Assembly (NCBI GenBank): GCA_041855665.1
Contig: JBHAEP010000044.1
Span: forward strand, 1-20,794
Direction: 5' to 3'
Source: JBHAEP01 sp041855665
Lineage (GTDB): Bacteria > Patescibacteriota > Saccharimonadia > Saccharimonadales > Saccharimonadaceae
DNA: 20,794 nt
Numbering within the stretch: position 1 is the first letter of the stretch; each line of letters begins with the position of its first letter. A model generated the notes under the pieces. It had not been told where the DNA came from. It did not search any database and was given only the letters and a program-made list of their open reading frames with translations. The translations under genes and the position numbers were made by a program. Below are positions 1 through 5,221 of the stretch, piece by piece.

Positions 1-22
1 ACACTTGTTGGAGATTCAGAAA

Positions 23-517
23 ATGTCGAGTCCAGCGAAGTTCGATAAATTTAAAAAATATTTTCGTAAAAAACCATCGATTCAAGAGATTGTTCGCGAG
101 CCGACCGCTGGCGGGATTGTTTTTCGAAGAAATAAGGCTGGATCTGTTGAGATTTTATTGATTCAGGACGCTAAAGACCGTTGGACTATTCCAAAGGGTC
201 ATATCGAAGATGGTGAAACAGCTCGTGAAACAGCATTGCGCGAGATTGGCGAAGAGGCTGGCTTGCATGATACTGAATCTTTAGGTTGGCTTGGTAAAAT
301 CCACTTTAGATATAGAAGAATAGATAAGCTAGTTTTGATGACTACTCAGATTTACCTAGTGCGCGCCAAAGGTGATACCGACTCAATCCAAAAAGAAGAA
401 TGGATGAATGATATTCGTTGGTTTTCTTTTCATGAAGCCTTGGATGCTATCGAGTATGAGGATATTGGAAAATTGATGCTAATCGCAATGAAAAGAATTA
501 GACAGGAGAATTTATGA
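23..517 (+). CDS. Nudix hydrolase
   Basis: 164-residue Nudix-family pyrophosphohydrolase, expected to hydrolyse a nucleoside diphosphate linked to another group (NTP, Ap4A, or mRNA 5' end; substrate not decidable from sequence). The Nudix box is complete at residues 59-81 (G59, E65, R73-E74, E77-E78, G80), so all metal-binding glutamates are present. I chose the ATG at 23 over the in-frame TTG at 5 because GGAG at 10-13 lies 9 bases before it. The N-terminus (residues 1-25) is basic and precedes the first beta strand (TAGGIVF). Its stop overlaps the rnc start (ATGA, 4 bp), so it is translationally coupled to RNase III. An RppH-like role in RNA turnover would suit this pairing but is inference. 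Confidence 0.9.
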   Translation: MSSPAKFDKFKKYFRKKPSIQEIVREPTAGGIVFRRNKAGSVEILLIQDAKDRWTIPKGHIEDGETARETALREIGEEAGLHDTESLGWLGKIHFRYRRIDKLVLMTTQIYLVRAKGDTDSIQKEEWMNDIRWFSFHEALDAIEYEDIGKLMLIAMKRIRQENL

Positions 518-1230
518 GCGGAATGCAAACGGCTCCATATCAAGATTTTGCCAGAGAAAAGCTTGGTTTTGAGTTTGAGAATTTGGACTTTTTGATCAAT
601 GCTTTAACTCATCGTAGCTACGTTAACGAGCATAAAAAGAGTACAACTGAGCACAATGAACGCTTAGAGTTTTTGGGTGATGCTGTTTTGGAGCTTGTGG
701 TGACAGATTTTTTGTTCAGTAATTATCGTGAACCAGAGGGGATTTTAACTAGCTGGCGAGCTGCTTTGGTGCGAACAGAGAGCATAAGTGAATCTGGGCG
801 ACTACTGGGTTATGAGCCGTTAATTCGTATGAGTAAAGGTGAAAAATCTGGGTCCGAGCGAGCTCGTCGTCAGATTTTAGCTAATGCTTTTGAGGCTGTG
901 ATAGGTGCAATTTATCTAGAGAAAGGCTATGATGCGGCTCGTGATTTTATTCATAAGCATATTATATCAAAACTGGATGGGATTCTAGCCGAAGGCAGTT
1001 GGCGTGATCCGAAGAGCCATCTGCAGGAGGTTGTGCAGCGTGTAGAGGGTGTTACTCCACAATATCGTACTATCAGTGAGTCTGGCCCAGATCATGAAAA
1101 AATATTCACCCTTGGTGTTTATGCCGGCGACAAGCTTCTAGCTACTGGCGAAGGTCCTAGTAAACAGACGGCACAGCAGTCTGCCGCAAGGGATGCGTTG
1201 GTGGTTTATCGTTCAAGGGGCGAGGCTTAG
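514..1230 (+). CDS. rnc: Ribonuclease III
   Basis: Endoribonuclease for double-stranded RNA, used in rRNA and mRNA processing. 238 residues, the usual length. Catalytic domain about 10-155 with the signature around E52-F-L-G-D56 (NERLEFLGDAVLEL), and a C-terminal dsRNA-binding domain about 165-233 (DPKSHLQEVVQ ... GPSKQTAQQSAARDAL). Start ATG 514 has AGGAG at 503-507. It overlaps the Nudix stop by 4 bp. Oddity: in the second half of the active site, where E. coli has LAD(114)xxE(117), this protein reads L-A-N124-A-F-E127, so the metal-ligand Asp is Asn while Glu127 is kept. Asn may occur at this position in some other RNase III proteins, so activity is not ruled out. No terminator follows; an independent promoter for rpsP begins 8 bases after the stop. 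Confidence 0.95.
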   Translation: MSGMQTAPYQDFAREKLGFEFENLDFLINALTHRSYVNEHKKSTTEHNERLEFLGDAVLELVVTDFLFSNYREPEGILTSWRAALVRTESISESGRLLGYEPLIRMSKGEKSGSERARRQILANAFEAVIGAIYLEKGYDAARDFIHKHIISKLDGILAEGSWRDPKSHLQEVVQRVEGVTPQYRTISESGPDHEKIFTLGVYAGDKLLATGEGPSKQTAQQSAARDALVVYRSRGEA

Positions 1231-1237
1231 CAAGGTG

Positions 1238-1266
1238 TTGACTTTTAAGTGGTTATTTTATATAAT
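1238..1266 (+). promoter_or_regulatory. rpsP promoter
   Basis: TTGACT (1238-1243), 17-bp spacer, TATAAT (1261-1266): near-consensus sigma70 promoter. Predicted +1 about 1273, giving a leader of about 50 nt with a small TACTA/TAGTA hairpin (1283-1295) and AAAGGA (1307-1312) as ribosome binding site. Confidence 0.85.
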
Positions 1267-1324
1267 GAATTAGAAAGTTGAATACTAAAATAGTAATTGG
1301 TGAAGTAAAGGAAACTAAAATTTT

Positions 1325-1663
1325 ATGCTAGCAATTCGTTTGCAACGTCTTGGCCGAAAAGGCTACCCAGTATACCGCCTAGCCGTTCAGGAGTCACAGC
1401 GACATCCATCAAGCGGTCGTGTGGTTGCTTATGTGGGAAATTATAACCCGCATACTAAGGAAGCAAATATTAACGTAGAGGATGCTCAGAAGTATCTAGA
1501 TAACGGTGCTCAGCCAACTCCTCGTGTCGTAAAACTTCTAGAAGAAGCTGGCGTAAAGCTTCCTAAATGGGTAAAGAAAGCTTCTACTGATAAAAAGAAA
1601 GCTATCCGCTCTCCAGAAAAGCTTCGCAAGAATCAGCCAAAAGAAGAAGCTGTAGAGGAATAG
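1325..1663 (+). CDS. rpsP: 30S ribosomal protein S16
   Basis: Small-subunit ribosomal protein that binds 16S rRNA early in assembly. The S16 fold is clear: MLAIRLQRLGRKGYPVYRL at the N-terminus, then SGRVVAYVGNYNPH and a helix ending near LLEEAGVKLP. At 112 residues it carries a lysine-rich extension (about residues 80-112) beyond the usual core, as many ribosomal proteins of reduced genomes do. It sits in a monocistronic unit with its own strong promoter and terminator. In most bacteria it is followed by khpA-rimM-trmD; here those are separated by orphan genes and rimM is missing from the window. Confidence 0.97.
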   Translation: MLAIRLQRLGRKGYPVYRLAVQESQRHPSSGRVVAYVGNYNPHTKEANINVEDAQKYLDNGAQPTPRVVKLLEEAGVKLPKWVKKASTDKKKAIRSPEKLRKNQPKEEAVEE

Positions 1664-1675
1664 GAAATAATAAAG

Positions 1676-1703
1676 ATAGTCCGTTTTTACGGGCTATTTT
1701 TGT
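1676..1703 (+). terminator. rpsP terminator
   Basis: Stem atagtccgt (1676-1684) / acgggctat (1689-1697) with one G-T wobble, TTTT loop, then a T-rich tract. Confidence 0.8.
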
Positions 1704-1710
1704 TTAGGAT

Positions 1711-1739
1711 TTGATTTTTGGCATTCATAATGCTATTAT
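1711..1739 (+). promoter_or_regulatory. Promoter of the first paralogous membrane protein
   Basis: TTGATT (1711-1716), 17-bp spacer, TATTAT (1734-1739) preceded by TG at 1731-1732 (extended -10). Predicted +1 about 1746. Confidence 0.7.
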
Positions 1740-1774
1740 TTTGTTAAATTTTTAAGGCAAAAGGAGTAATTAGA

Positions 1775-2353
1775 ATGGCAGAAAATAAAAAGAGCTTTCT
1801 AGATAAGGTTATTGACAGCTTCAGAAGGTTTGGACGGTGGTTTAAAAAGCAAAACGGGGCAGTACAGGCTATTGTTATTTTTGCCGGTTTGTTGATTATC
1901 GGCATTCCTATTAAGGCTAGTGAGAGTGGAAGTAGTACAACTCAATCAGAGACAAGCACAGCTACTCAAGTGTCTAATGATGAAAACAACTATAGTGAAA
2001 TTCTGGAGCGATATTCCGTTAAGACAACCGGAGAAGGCAGTAAGGGTGTCCAGTTTTACGCAAAGCTTGACTTAAACGGTGATTATAAAACTCAAGTAAA
2101 AGAAATCATACCGGCTGTAGTTAATAAATACCCTGGCAAAGTAACTTATGGATTTTCTACTGATAATATTTATAAGACTAAGCCAGTAGAGCAAGAACTG
2201 CTAGACATGAATGACGGCATCGACATCTGGAGCGACAAAGACAGCATAAGTGTTGCCTCTTACAACACTAGAGACTATCAAGGTAATAACTCTAAAGAGA
2301 TATTCTGGCTATACCCAGAAATTGACGGCGGCTCTGAAAAATTCGAGTTCTAA
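1775..2353 (+). CDS. Membrane-anchored protein, unknown family (paralogue A)
   Basis: 192 residues; family not recognised. Basic cytoplasmic N-terminus (1-28, RRFGRWFKKQ), one hydrophobic segment (about 29-46), a Ser/Thr-rich linker (49-68), then a C-terminal domain of about 120 residues predicted outside the membrane by the positive-inside rule. It is a clear paralogue of the protein at 3223-3753. Shared blocks in the same order: LDLNGDYKTQVKEIIP (98-113), STDNIYKT (128-135), DIWSDK (150-155), SVASY (159-163) and a C-terminal YPEIDGGSEKF (180-190). The domain has no cysteines and no catalytic motif I recognise. The start is supported by AAGGAG at 1761-1766. It has its own promoter and terminator. 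A secreted or surface binding role is only inference. Confidence 0.85.
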   Translation: MAENKKSFLDKVIDSFRRFGRWFKKQNGAVQAIVIFAGLLIIGIPIKASESGSSTTQSETSTATQVSNDENNYSEILERYSVKTTGEGSKGVQFYAKLDLNGDYKTQVKEIIPAVVNKYPGKVTYGFSTDNIYKTKPVEQELLDMNDGIDIWSDKDSISVASYNTRDYQGNNSKEIFWLYPEIDGGSEKFEF

Positions 2354-2371
2354 CATCTGTAAAATCTGCTA

Positions 2372-2405
2372 AACCCTACAATCGAATTGTAGGGTTATTT
2401 TATTT
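2372..2405 (+). terminator. Terminator after paralogue A
   Basis: Perfect 11-bp stem aaccctacaat (2372-2382) / attgtagggtt (2386-2396), 3-nt loop CGA, then a T-rich tail. Confidence 0.88.
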
Positions 2406-2422
2406 TTAAGGAGATTTTACAA

Positions 2423-2596
2423 ATGCTAAAATTTGAAACCACAAAACAAGTTGAAATTGACGGAGTTGTCTTTAATGTTCGTCCAATTGGAGCAAAAACA
2501 GAACTTCTTTTACAGCGACAACAAAAAGAATTAGCTCCGATTGTTCGAAAGATTGAAGACGGGGTGGTTTTATTTTTTATAACATTGCTGATATAA
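2423..2596 (+). CDS. Short ORF, possibly a truncated gene
   Basis: 57 codons, opened by ATG at 2423 with a good ribosome site (TAAGGAG at 2407-2413) and closed by TAA inside the khpA -10 box. The first 45 residues look like ordinary coding sequence (MLKFETTKQVEIDGVVFNVR, then a Q/K/E-rich helix); the last 12 (VVLFFITLLI type) are translated from the khpA promoter region. The start 'EIDGxxFxVRPxxAKxE' faintly resembles the opening of small phage tail-assembly chaperones, but the match is too short to name. No promoter is visible between the preceding terminator and the start, so it may be expressed only by read-through. Either a small protein or the 5' remnant of a gene cut by a rearrangement. 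Confidence 0.4.
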   Translation: MLKFETTKQVEIDGVVFNVRPIGAKTELLLQRQQKELAPIVRKIEDGVVLFFITLLI

Positions 2597-2597
2597 T
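2589..2597 (+). promoter_or_regulatory. khpA extended -10 promoter
   Basis: TGaTATAAT (2589-2597), a consensus extended -10; the -35 region (TTTATT at 2569-2574) is poor. Predicted +1 about 2604, leaving a 20-nt leader with GGAGG. Confidence 0.7.
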
Positions 2598-2623
2598 GAA
2601 ACTATCATTAATTGGAGGGTGAA

Positions 2624-3010
2624 ATGTCTACTATTGATCAGAAGTTTGTAGAATATGTCGTGTCTTCGCTCGTAGAACATGCAGATGATGTTCGAGTTGA
2701 GCGCGAAATTGATGAAAAGGGCGTTCTTTTAACTTTAATAGTTCATCCAGATGACCTTGGTCGCGTGATTGGTCGCCGAGGGGTTACTGCTCAGAGTTTG
2801 CGAAATCTACTTCGAGCTTTAGGTATGAAAAATGATGCTCGGTACAATCTTAAGATTATAAACACAGACGAAGCCAATGAAAATCAGACCATTTCTAGCG
2901 AAAAAAGCCAGACTGTGGAAGATTCTACTACTGATTCTGTGGAAAACGAATCTGATTTTGCAAAAAGATCACGAAAAGAGCTTGCAGAACTAGATGATCT
3001 CGATATATAA
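2624..3010 (+). CDS. khpA: KH-domain RNA-binding protein KhpA
   Basis: Small RNA-binding protein of the KhpA/YlqC family (KhpA partners KhpB in RNA binding in Gram-positive bacteria). KH domain at about residues 5-80 with the nucleic-acid-gripping GxxG loop at G50-R-R-G53 (LGRVIGRRGVTAQSLRNLL). Typical family members are about 75-80 residues; this one is 128, with an acidic, Ser/Thr/Glu-rich tail (81-128) that looks disordered. Start ATG 2624 is preferred to the in-frame TTG at 2612 because GGAGG (2614-2618) lies between them as its ribosome site. Its position between rpsP and trmD matches the conserved bacterial order, although orphan genes now separate them. Its 3' end contains a second promoter (see 2982-3011). 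Confidence 0.92.
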   Translation: MSTIDQKFVEYVVSSLVEHADDVRVEREIDEKGVLLTLIVHPDDLGRVIGRRGVTAQSLRNLLRALGMKNDARYNLKIINTDEANENQTISSEKSQTVEDSTTDSVENESDFAKRSRKELAELDDLDI

Positions 3011-3011
3011 T
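2982..3011 (+). promoter_or_regulatory. Promoter inside the khpA 3' end
   Basis: TTGCAG (2982-2987), 18-bp spacer, TATAAT (3006-3011), the last base lying just past the khpA stop. Predicted +1 about 3018, two bases before a nested hairpin begins. TTGCAA-type -35 boxes are also used at 10889 and 15515. Confidence 0.55.
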
Positions 3012-3017
3012 CATAAA

Positions 3018-3147
3018 TAGTTCAGAGGCAAACACCTCACACTGAACTGCGAGAAAGCTCTATGCGAGCAACTTTATAAGAGTTGAGAGCCTTATATGTA
3101 TAAGAAACCTCTTACGCGCTATGTGGATGCCGTAGGAGGTTTTTTAT
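3018..3147 (+). ncRNA. Candidate structured small RNA
   Basis: About 130 nt without an ORF, bounded by a promoter (2982-3011) and an intrinsic terminator (3106-3146). Visible helices in order: GTTCA (3020-3024)/TGAAC (3043-3047) enclosing GAGG (3025-3028)/CCTC (3035-3038); GCTCT (3057-3061)/AGAGC (3086-3090) stacked on CAACT (3069-3073)/AGTTG (3081-3085); CTTATA (3091-3096)/TATAAG (3099-3104) with the loop opened by a pair; then the terminator stem. TGCGAG occurs twice, at 3048-3053 and 3063-3068. It lacks the GGAA/AAGCAG signature of SRP RNA and is too short for RNase P RNA or tmRNA. It could instead be a 3' UTR of khpA or an attenuating leader for the next gene: AGAGG (3024-3028) could pair with CCTCT (3108-3112) and open the terminator. 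Confidence 0.5.
3106..3146 (+). terminator. Terminator of the candidate small RNA
   Basis: 11-bp stem aacctcttacg (3106-3116) / cgtaggaggtt (3131-3141) with one wobble, 14-nt loop, T6 run. Confidence 0.85.
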
Positions 3148-3156
3148 TTATTTGTC

Positions 3157-3186
3157 TTGTAATATATATATTAATATGACTATAAT
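3157..3186 (+). promoter_or_regulatory. Promoter of paralogue B
   Basis: TTGTAA (3157-3162), 18-bp spacer, TATAAT (3181-3186) in a very AT-rich stretch. Predicted +1 about 3193. Confidence 0.6.
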
Positions 3187-3222
3187 ATAAAATATAAGTC
3201 TTTAAAGTTGAAAGGATGTATT

Positions 3223-3753
3223 ATGTCGAGTCAAAATTCTCAGCCTCAAAAGGTAGGATTCGTTGAGATTATTTCTTTTATTATATGTTTAGCTTTGATA
3301 GTGTTTGCGTATAATTTTATATCAAATATTTTCTTTAAGTCTGATGACAATAAGAAAGATAACCCTGCAGTCAGCGAGGTGTCGAAAGATGATGAAATCT
3401 ACAATAAATACAAAATTAAGCGCATAGAGGGTAATGCTAATGCCGTAGAATACTATGCAGCATTAGATTTAAAGGGTGATTATAAAGAACAGATAAAGGA
3501 AATAATTCCTGTTTTAGTAAAAAAGAATTCATCGGCTAAAACTATTAAGATATCAACTGATAATATCTATAAAACCGAAGCTATTGACCCTGCGATCGTT
3601 GAAATGAACCAAGGTAATGATATTTGGTCTGATAAAGAATACCTTAGTGTAGCAAGCTATGTAACTGATATGTTTTCATCTGACAGCACTGACAATACTA
3701 TATATTACCACTATCCAATACTGGATGGCGGAGAAGAGAAATTTAGTTTATAG
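3223..3753 (+). CDS. Membrane-anchored protein, unknown family (paralogue B)
   Basis: 176 residues, family not recognised, paralogue of the protein at 1775-2353. Short polar N-terminus, one transmembrane segment (about 12-33), a charged Lys/Asp/Ser linker (38-58), and the same C-terminal domain: LDLKGDYKEQIKEIIP (81-96), STDNIYKT (111-118), NDIWSDK (132-138), SVASY (142-146), YPILDGGEEKF (164-174). The membrane segment and linker are not conserved between the two copies, so selection acts on the outer domain. ATG 3223 is preferred to the TTG at 3208 because AAAGGA (3211-3216) sits 6 bases before it. It is transcribed from its own promoter just after the candidate small RNA. Confidence 0.83.
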   Translation: MSSQNSQPQKVGFVEIISFIICLALIVFAYNFISNIFFKSDDNKKDNPAVSEVSKDDEIYNKYKIKRIEGNANAVEYYAALDLKGDYKEQIKEIIPVLVKKNSSAKTIKISTDNIYKTEAIDPAIVEMNQGNDIWSDKEYLSVASYVTDMFSSDSTDNTIYYHYPILDGGEEKFSL

Positions 3754-3767
3754 GAATAATTAAAAAG

Positions 3768-3793
3768 AGCCCCCGGCTAAAAAGTCGGGGGCT
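3768..3793. terminator. Bidirectional terminator
   Basis: 11-bp GC-rich stem agcccccggct (3768-3778) / agtcgggggct (3783-3793), AAAA loop. On the minus strand it is followed by a good U tract (TCTTTTTAATT), so it chiefly serves the 3799-4209 gene; the plus-strand tail is weak. Confidence 0.85.
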
Positions 3794-3798
3794 TAATA

Positions 3799-4209
3799 CT
3801 ACAACGGAGGCAGGAGTGGACGGAGTCCGGGTGGCGGAAACTTGCGACTGGGCGTCAGGTTTTCATGGCGTACGCGGTTTCTTTCTTTTGCTGCGATTGC
3901 ACCGCCCATTTCGGCGATCATCCGCCTAAGTAAGGCGCGGTTGCTGTGGGCAGAAAGCTCCTCTGTTTCATGAAAGGTCAGCTTGCGGTTGCGGTTCAGT
4001 TCGCGAACCCTCTGGGCGTAAACACCAAGAATGGTTCCAGGCTGAACCTGTTCTGAAGCTGTAACACGCAAGTGAATAAACAGTTCAGAGTTTCCGTAGA
4101 TCTCCATGTCGGTTACTCCAGGGATTGGGTTGCCGGCACGGTGGCCGAGAATATAATCTCGCAAATCCTCGTTGTTGATTGAGAAGGTACAAGTCCGTTT
4201 CGAGGTCAT
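3799..4209 (-). CDS. GC-richer orphan protein
   Basis: 136 residues, no recognised family, no membrane segment. The first half looks like an alpha/beta fold (TCTFSINNEDLRDYILGH ... MEIYGNSELFIHLRVTA), followed by an Arg-rich helical part (about 66-115) and a proline-rich end (SRKFPPPGLRPLLPPL). The DNA is clearly GC-richer than its neighbours, with many C- and G-ending codons, a trait shared with the genes at 15003 and 15602. Start ATG has AGGAG 5 bases upstream. It has a near-consensus promoter, a transcript predicted to begin with a hairpin, and a strong terminator, which suggests high expression. It occupies the place where rimM would be expected but does not resemble RimM. Function unknown. 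Confidence 0.72.
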   Translation of the reverse strand: MTSKRTCTFSINNEDLRDYILGHRAGNPIPGVTDMEIYGNSELFIHLRVTASEQVQPGTILGVYAQRVRELNRNRKLTFHETEELSAHSNRALLRRMIAEMGGAIAAKERNRVRHENLTPSRKFPPPGLRPLLPPL

Positions 4210-4237
4210 TTTTCTCCTATTGACGGGAACTGGGGTT

Positions 4238-4251
4238 GTTGCTGATGCAAC
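4238..4251 (-). promoter_or_regulatory. 5'-terminal mRNA hairpin of the 3799-4209 gene
   Basis: On the minus strand GTTGC-ATCA-GCAAC. The predicted transcription start (4251) is the first base of the stem, so the mRNA should begin in a hairpin. Confidence 0.6.
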
Positions 4252-4257
4252 TTTTTA

Positions 4258-4286
4258 ATTATACAATAGATGGACATTGAAGTCAA
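4258..4286 (-). promoter_or_regulatory. Promoter of the 3799-4209 gene
   Basis: Minus strand TTGACT (4286-4281), 17-bp spacer, TATAAT (4263-4258). It overlaps the divergent trmD promoter. Confidence 0.85.
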
Positions 4287-4299
4287 TAACTAGTATAAT
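4271..4299 (+). promoter_or_regulatory. trmD promoter (leaderless)
   Basis: TGGACA (4271-4276), 17-bp spacer, TATAAT (4294-4299). Predicted +1 is 4306, one base before the ATG at 4307. Confidence 0.8.
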
Positions 4300-4306
4300 T
4301 AGTTTT

Positions 4307-4978
4307 ATGAGTAATGTCCGAAGAATCCAAGTCATAACACTTTTCCCAGAAATGTTTACTGGAGTTTTTGAAAGCTCAATGATGTGGAAGGCGCAAAAAG
4401 GAGATTATATTCGCCTAAATACTATACAGCTTAGGGATTTTGGGATTGGACCTAGAAAAACTGTTGATGATACGCCCTATGGTGGCGGTGACGGTATGCT
4501 TTTGAAGCCAGAGCCACTTTTTGCGGCTGTCGAATATGCAAAAAAGGTGGATCCTACGGCTAAGGTTTTATTGATGACACCTCGTGGTATGCGCTGGAAT
4601 CAAGCGGCGGCGCAAAGTTTTGCCGACGATTCCAATACGGGATATATCTTTATTTGTGGTCGGTATGAAGGTTATGATGAAAGAATTTTAGCTCTAGTTG
4701 ACCAAGAAATCAGTGTTGGGGATTTTGTTTTGACCGGTGGTGAATTGCCAGCTATGACTATAATCGACAGTATAGTTCGCTTGATACCTGGAGTGCTGGG
4801 AGGCAAGGAGAGTGCGCTAATCGAGAGCTTCGCCGACGGTGAAACCCTAGAGTTTCCTCAATATACTCGACCAGAGGAGTTTCGTGGAATGAGAGTGCCT
4901 GAAGTGCTTTTGAGCGGTCATCATGGAGAAATCGCTAAATGGCGTCAAGAAAATTCCAAAAAAGCCGACCCTAGATAA
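4307..4978 (+). CDS. trmD: tRNA (guanine37-N1)-methyltransferase
   Basis: SAM-dependent SPOUT enzyme making m1G37 in tRNAs whose G37 follows G36, which prevents frameshifting. 223 residues, close to the usual length of about 230-250. Family motifs are intact: TLFPEMF (11-17), VDDTPYGGGDGM (53-64), the knot strands ICGRYEGYDER (116-126) and SVGDFVLTGGELPAM (136-150), and the C-terminal YTRPEEFRGMRVPEVLLSGHH (186-206). I chose ATG 4307 over the in-frame TTG at 4277 because the protein aligns from there and the -10 box lies between the two. No Shine-Dalgarno is present; the mRNA should be leaderless. The usual partners rimM and rplS are not adjacent. Confidence 0.96.
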   Translation: MSNVRRIQVITLFPEMFTGVFESSMMWKAQKGDYIRLNTIQLRDFGIGPRKTVDDTPYGGGDGMLLKPEPLFAAVEYAKKVDPTAKVLLMTPRGMRWNQAAAQSFADDSNTGYIFICGRYEGYDERILALVDQEISVGDFVLTGGELPAMTIIDSIVRLIPGVLGGKESALIESFADGETLEFPQYTRPEEFRGMRVPEVLLSGHHGEIAKWRQENSKKADPR

Positions 4979-4994
4979 CTCAAAATAAAAGAGG

Positions 4995-5021
4995 AGCCTG
5001 CAGAAAACCGCAGGCTTTTTG
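4995..5021 (+). terminator. trmD terminator
   Basis: agcctgc (4995-5001) / gcaggct (5010-5016), 8-nt loop, T run. Confidence 0.85.
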
Positions 5022-5176
5022 TTTGTGGTGGAAACATCGTAGAGCGATTTTATTCCGATTGGATTTTTGTTTTTGTTAATCGCTATATTTAATACATTAC
5101 ATGCTTATGTTTTAAAAATCAATAGTTTTTATAAAAAATAAAAGTCGATATTACAACTTTTTGATTTAAACGCTTA

Positions 5177-5185
5177 TGCTATACT
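5177..5185 (+). promoter_or_regulatory. GH16 gene extended -10 promoter
   Basis: TGcTATACT (5177-5185) with a poor -35. Predicted +1 about 5192. The AT-rich stretch 5022-5156 before it holds only a 7-bp inverted repeat (AGCGATT 5043-5049, AATCGCT 5078-5084) and no gene. Confidence 0.65.
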
Positions 5186-5221
5186 GGTAAAGTTAATAGT
5201 AAATCTAAACAAGGAAAAGAT

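Noticed and set aside
3106..3141. GTGGATGCCG in the terminator loop resembles part of a T-box (UGGNACC).
   Set aside because: The bulge sequence does not match, it lies in the terminator loop rather than in an antiterminator, no Stem I or specifier loop is visible, and the downstream gene is not an amino-acid gene.
4277..4306. Upstream in-frame TTG start for trmD.
   Set aside because: The -10 box lies after it and the family N-terminus begins at 4307; the same logic removed upstream non-ATG starts at 5, 2612, 3208, 14982 (and 16139, within a terminator).
5043..5084. AGCGATT ... AATCGCT inverted repeat upstream of the GH16 gene.
   Set aside because: Only 7 bp with a 28-bp spacer in AT-rich DNA and about 70 bp from the promoter; could easily be chance. 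GCTTATG also occurs twice nearby but is too short to interpret.
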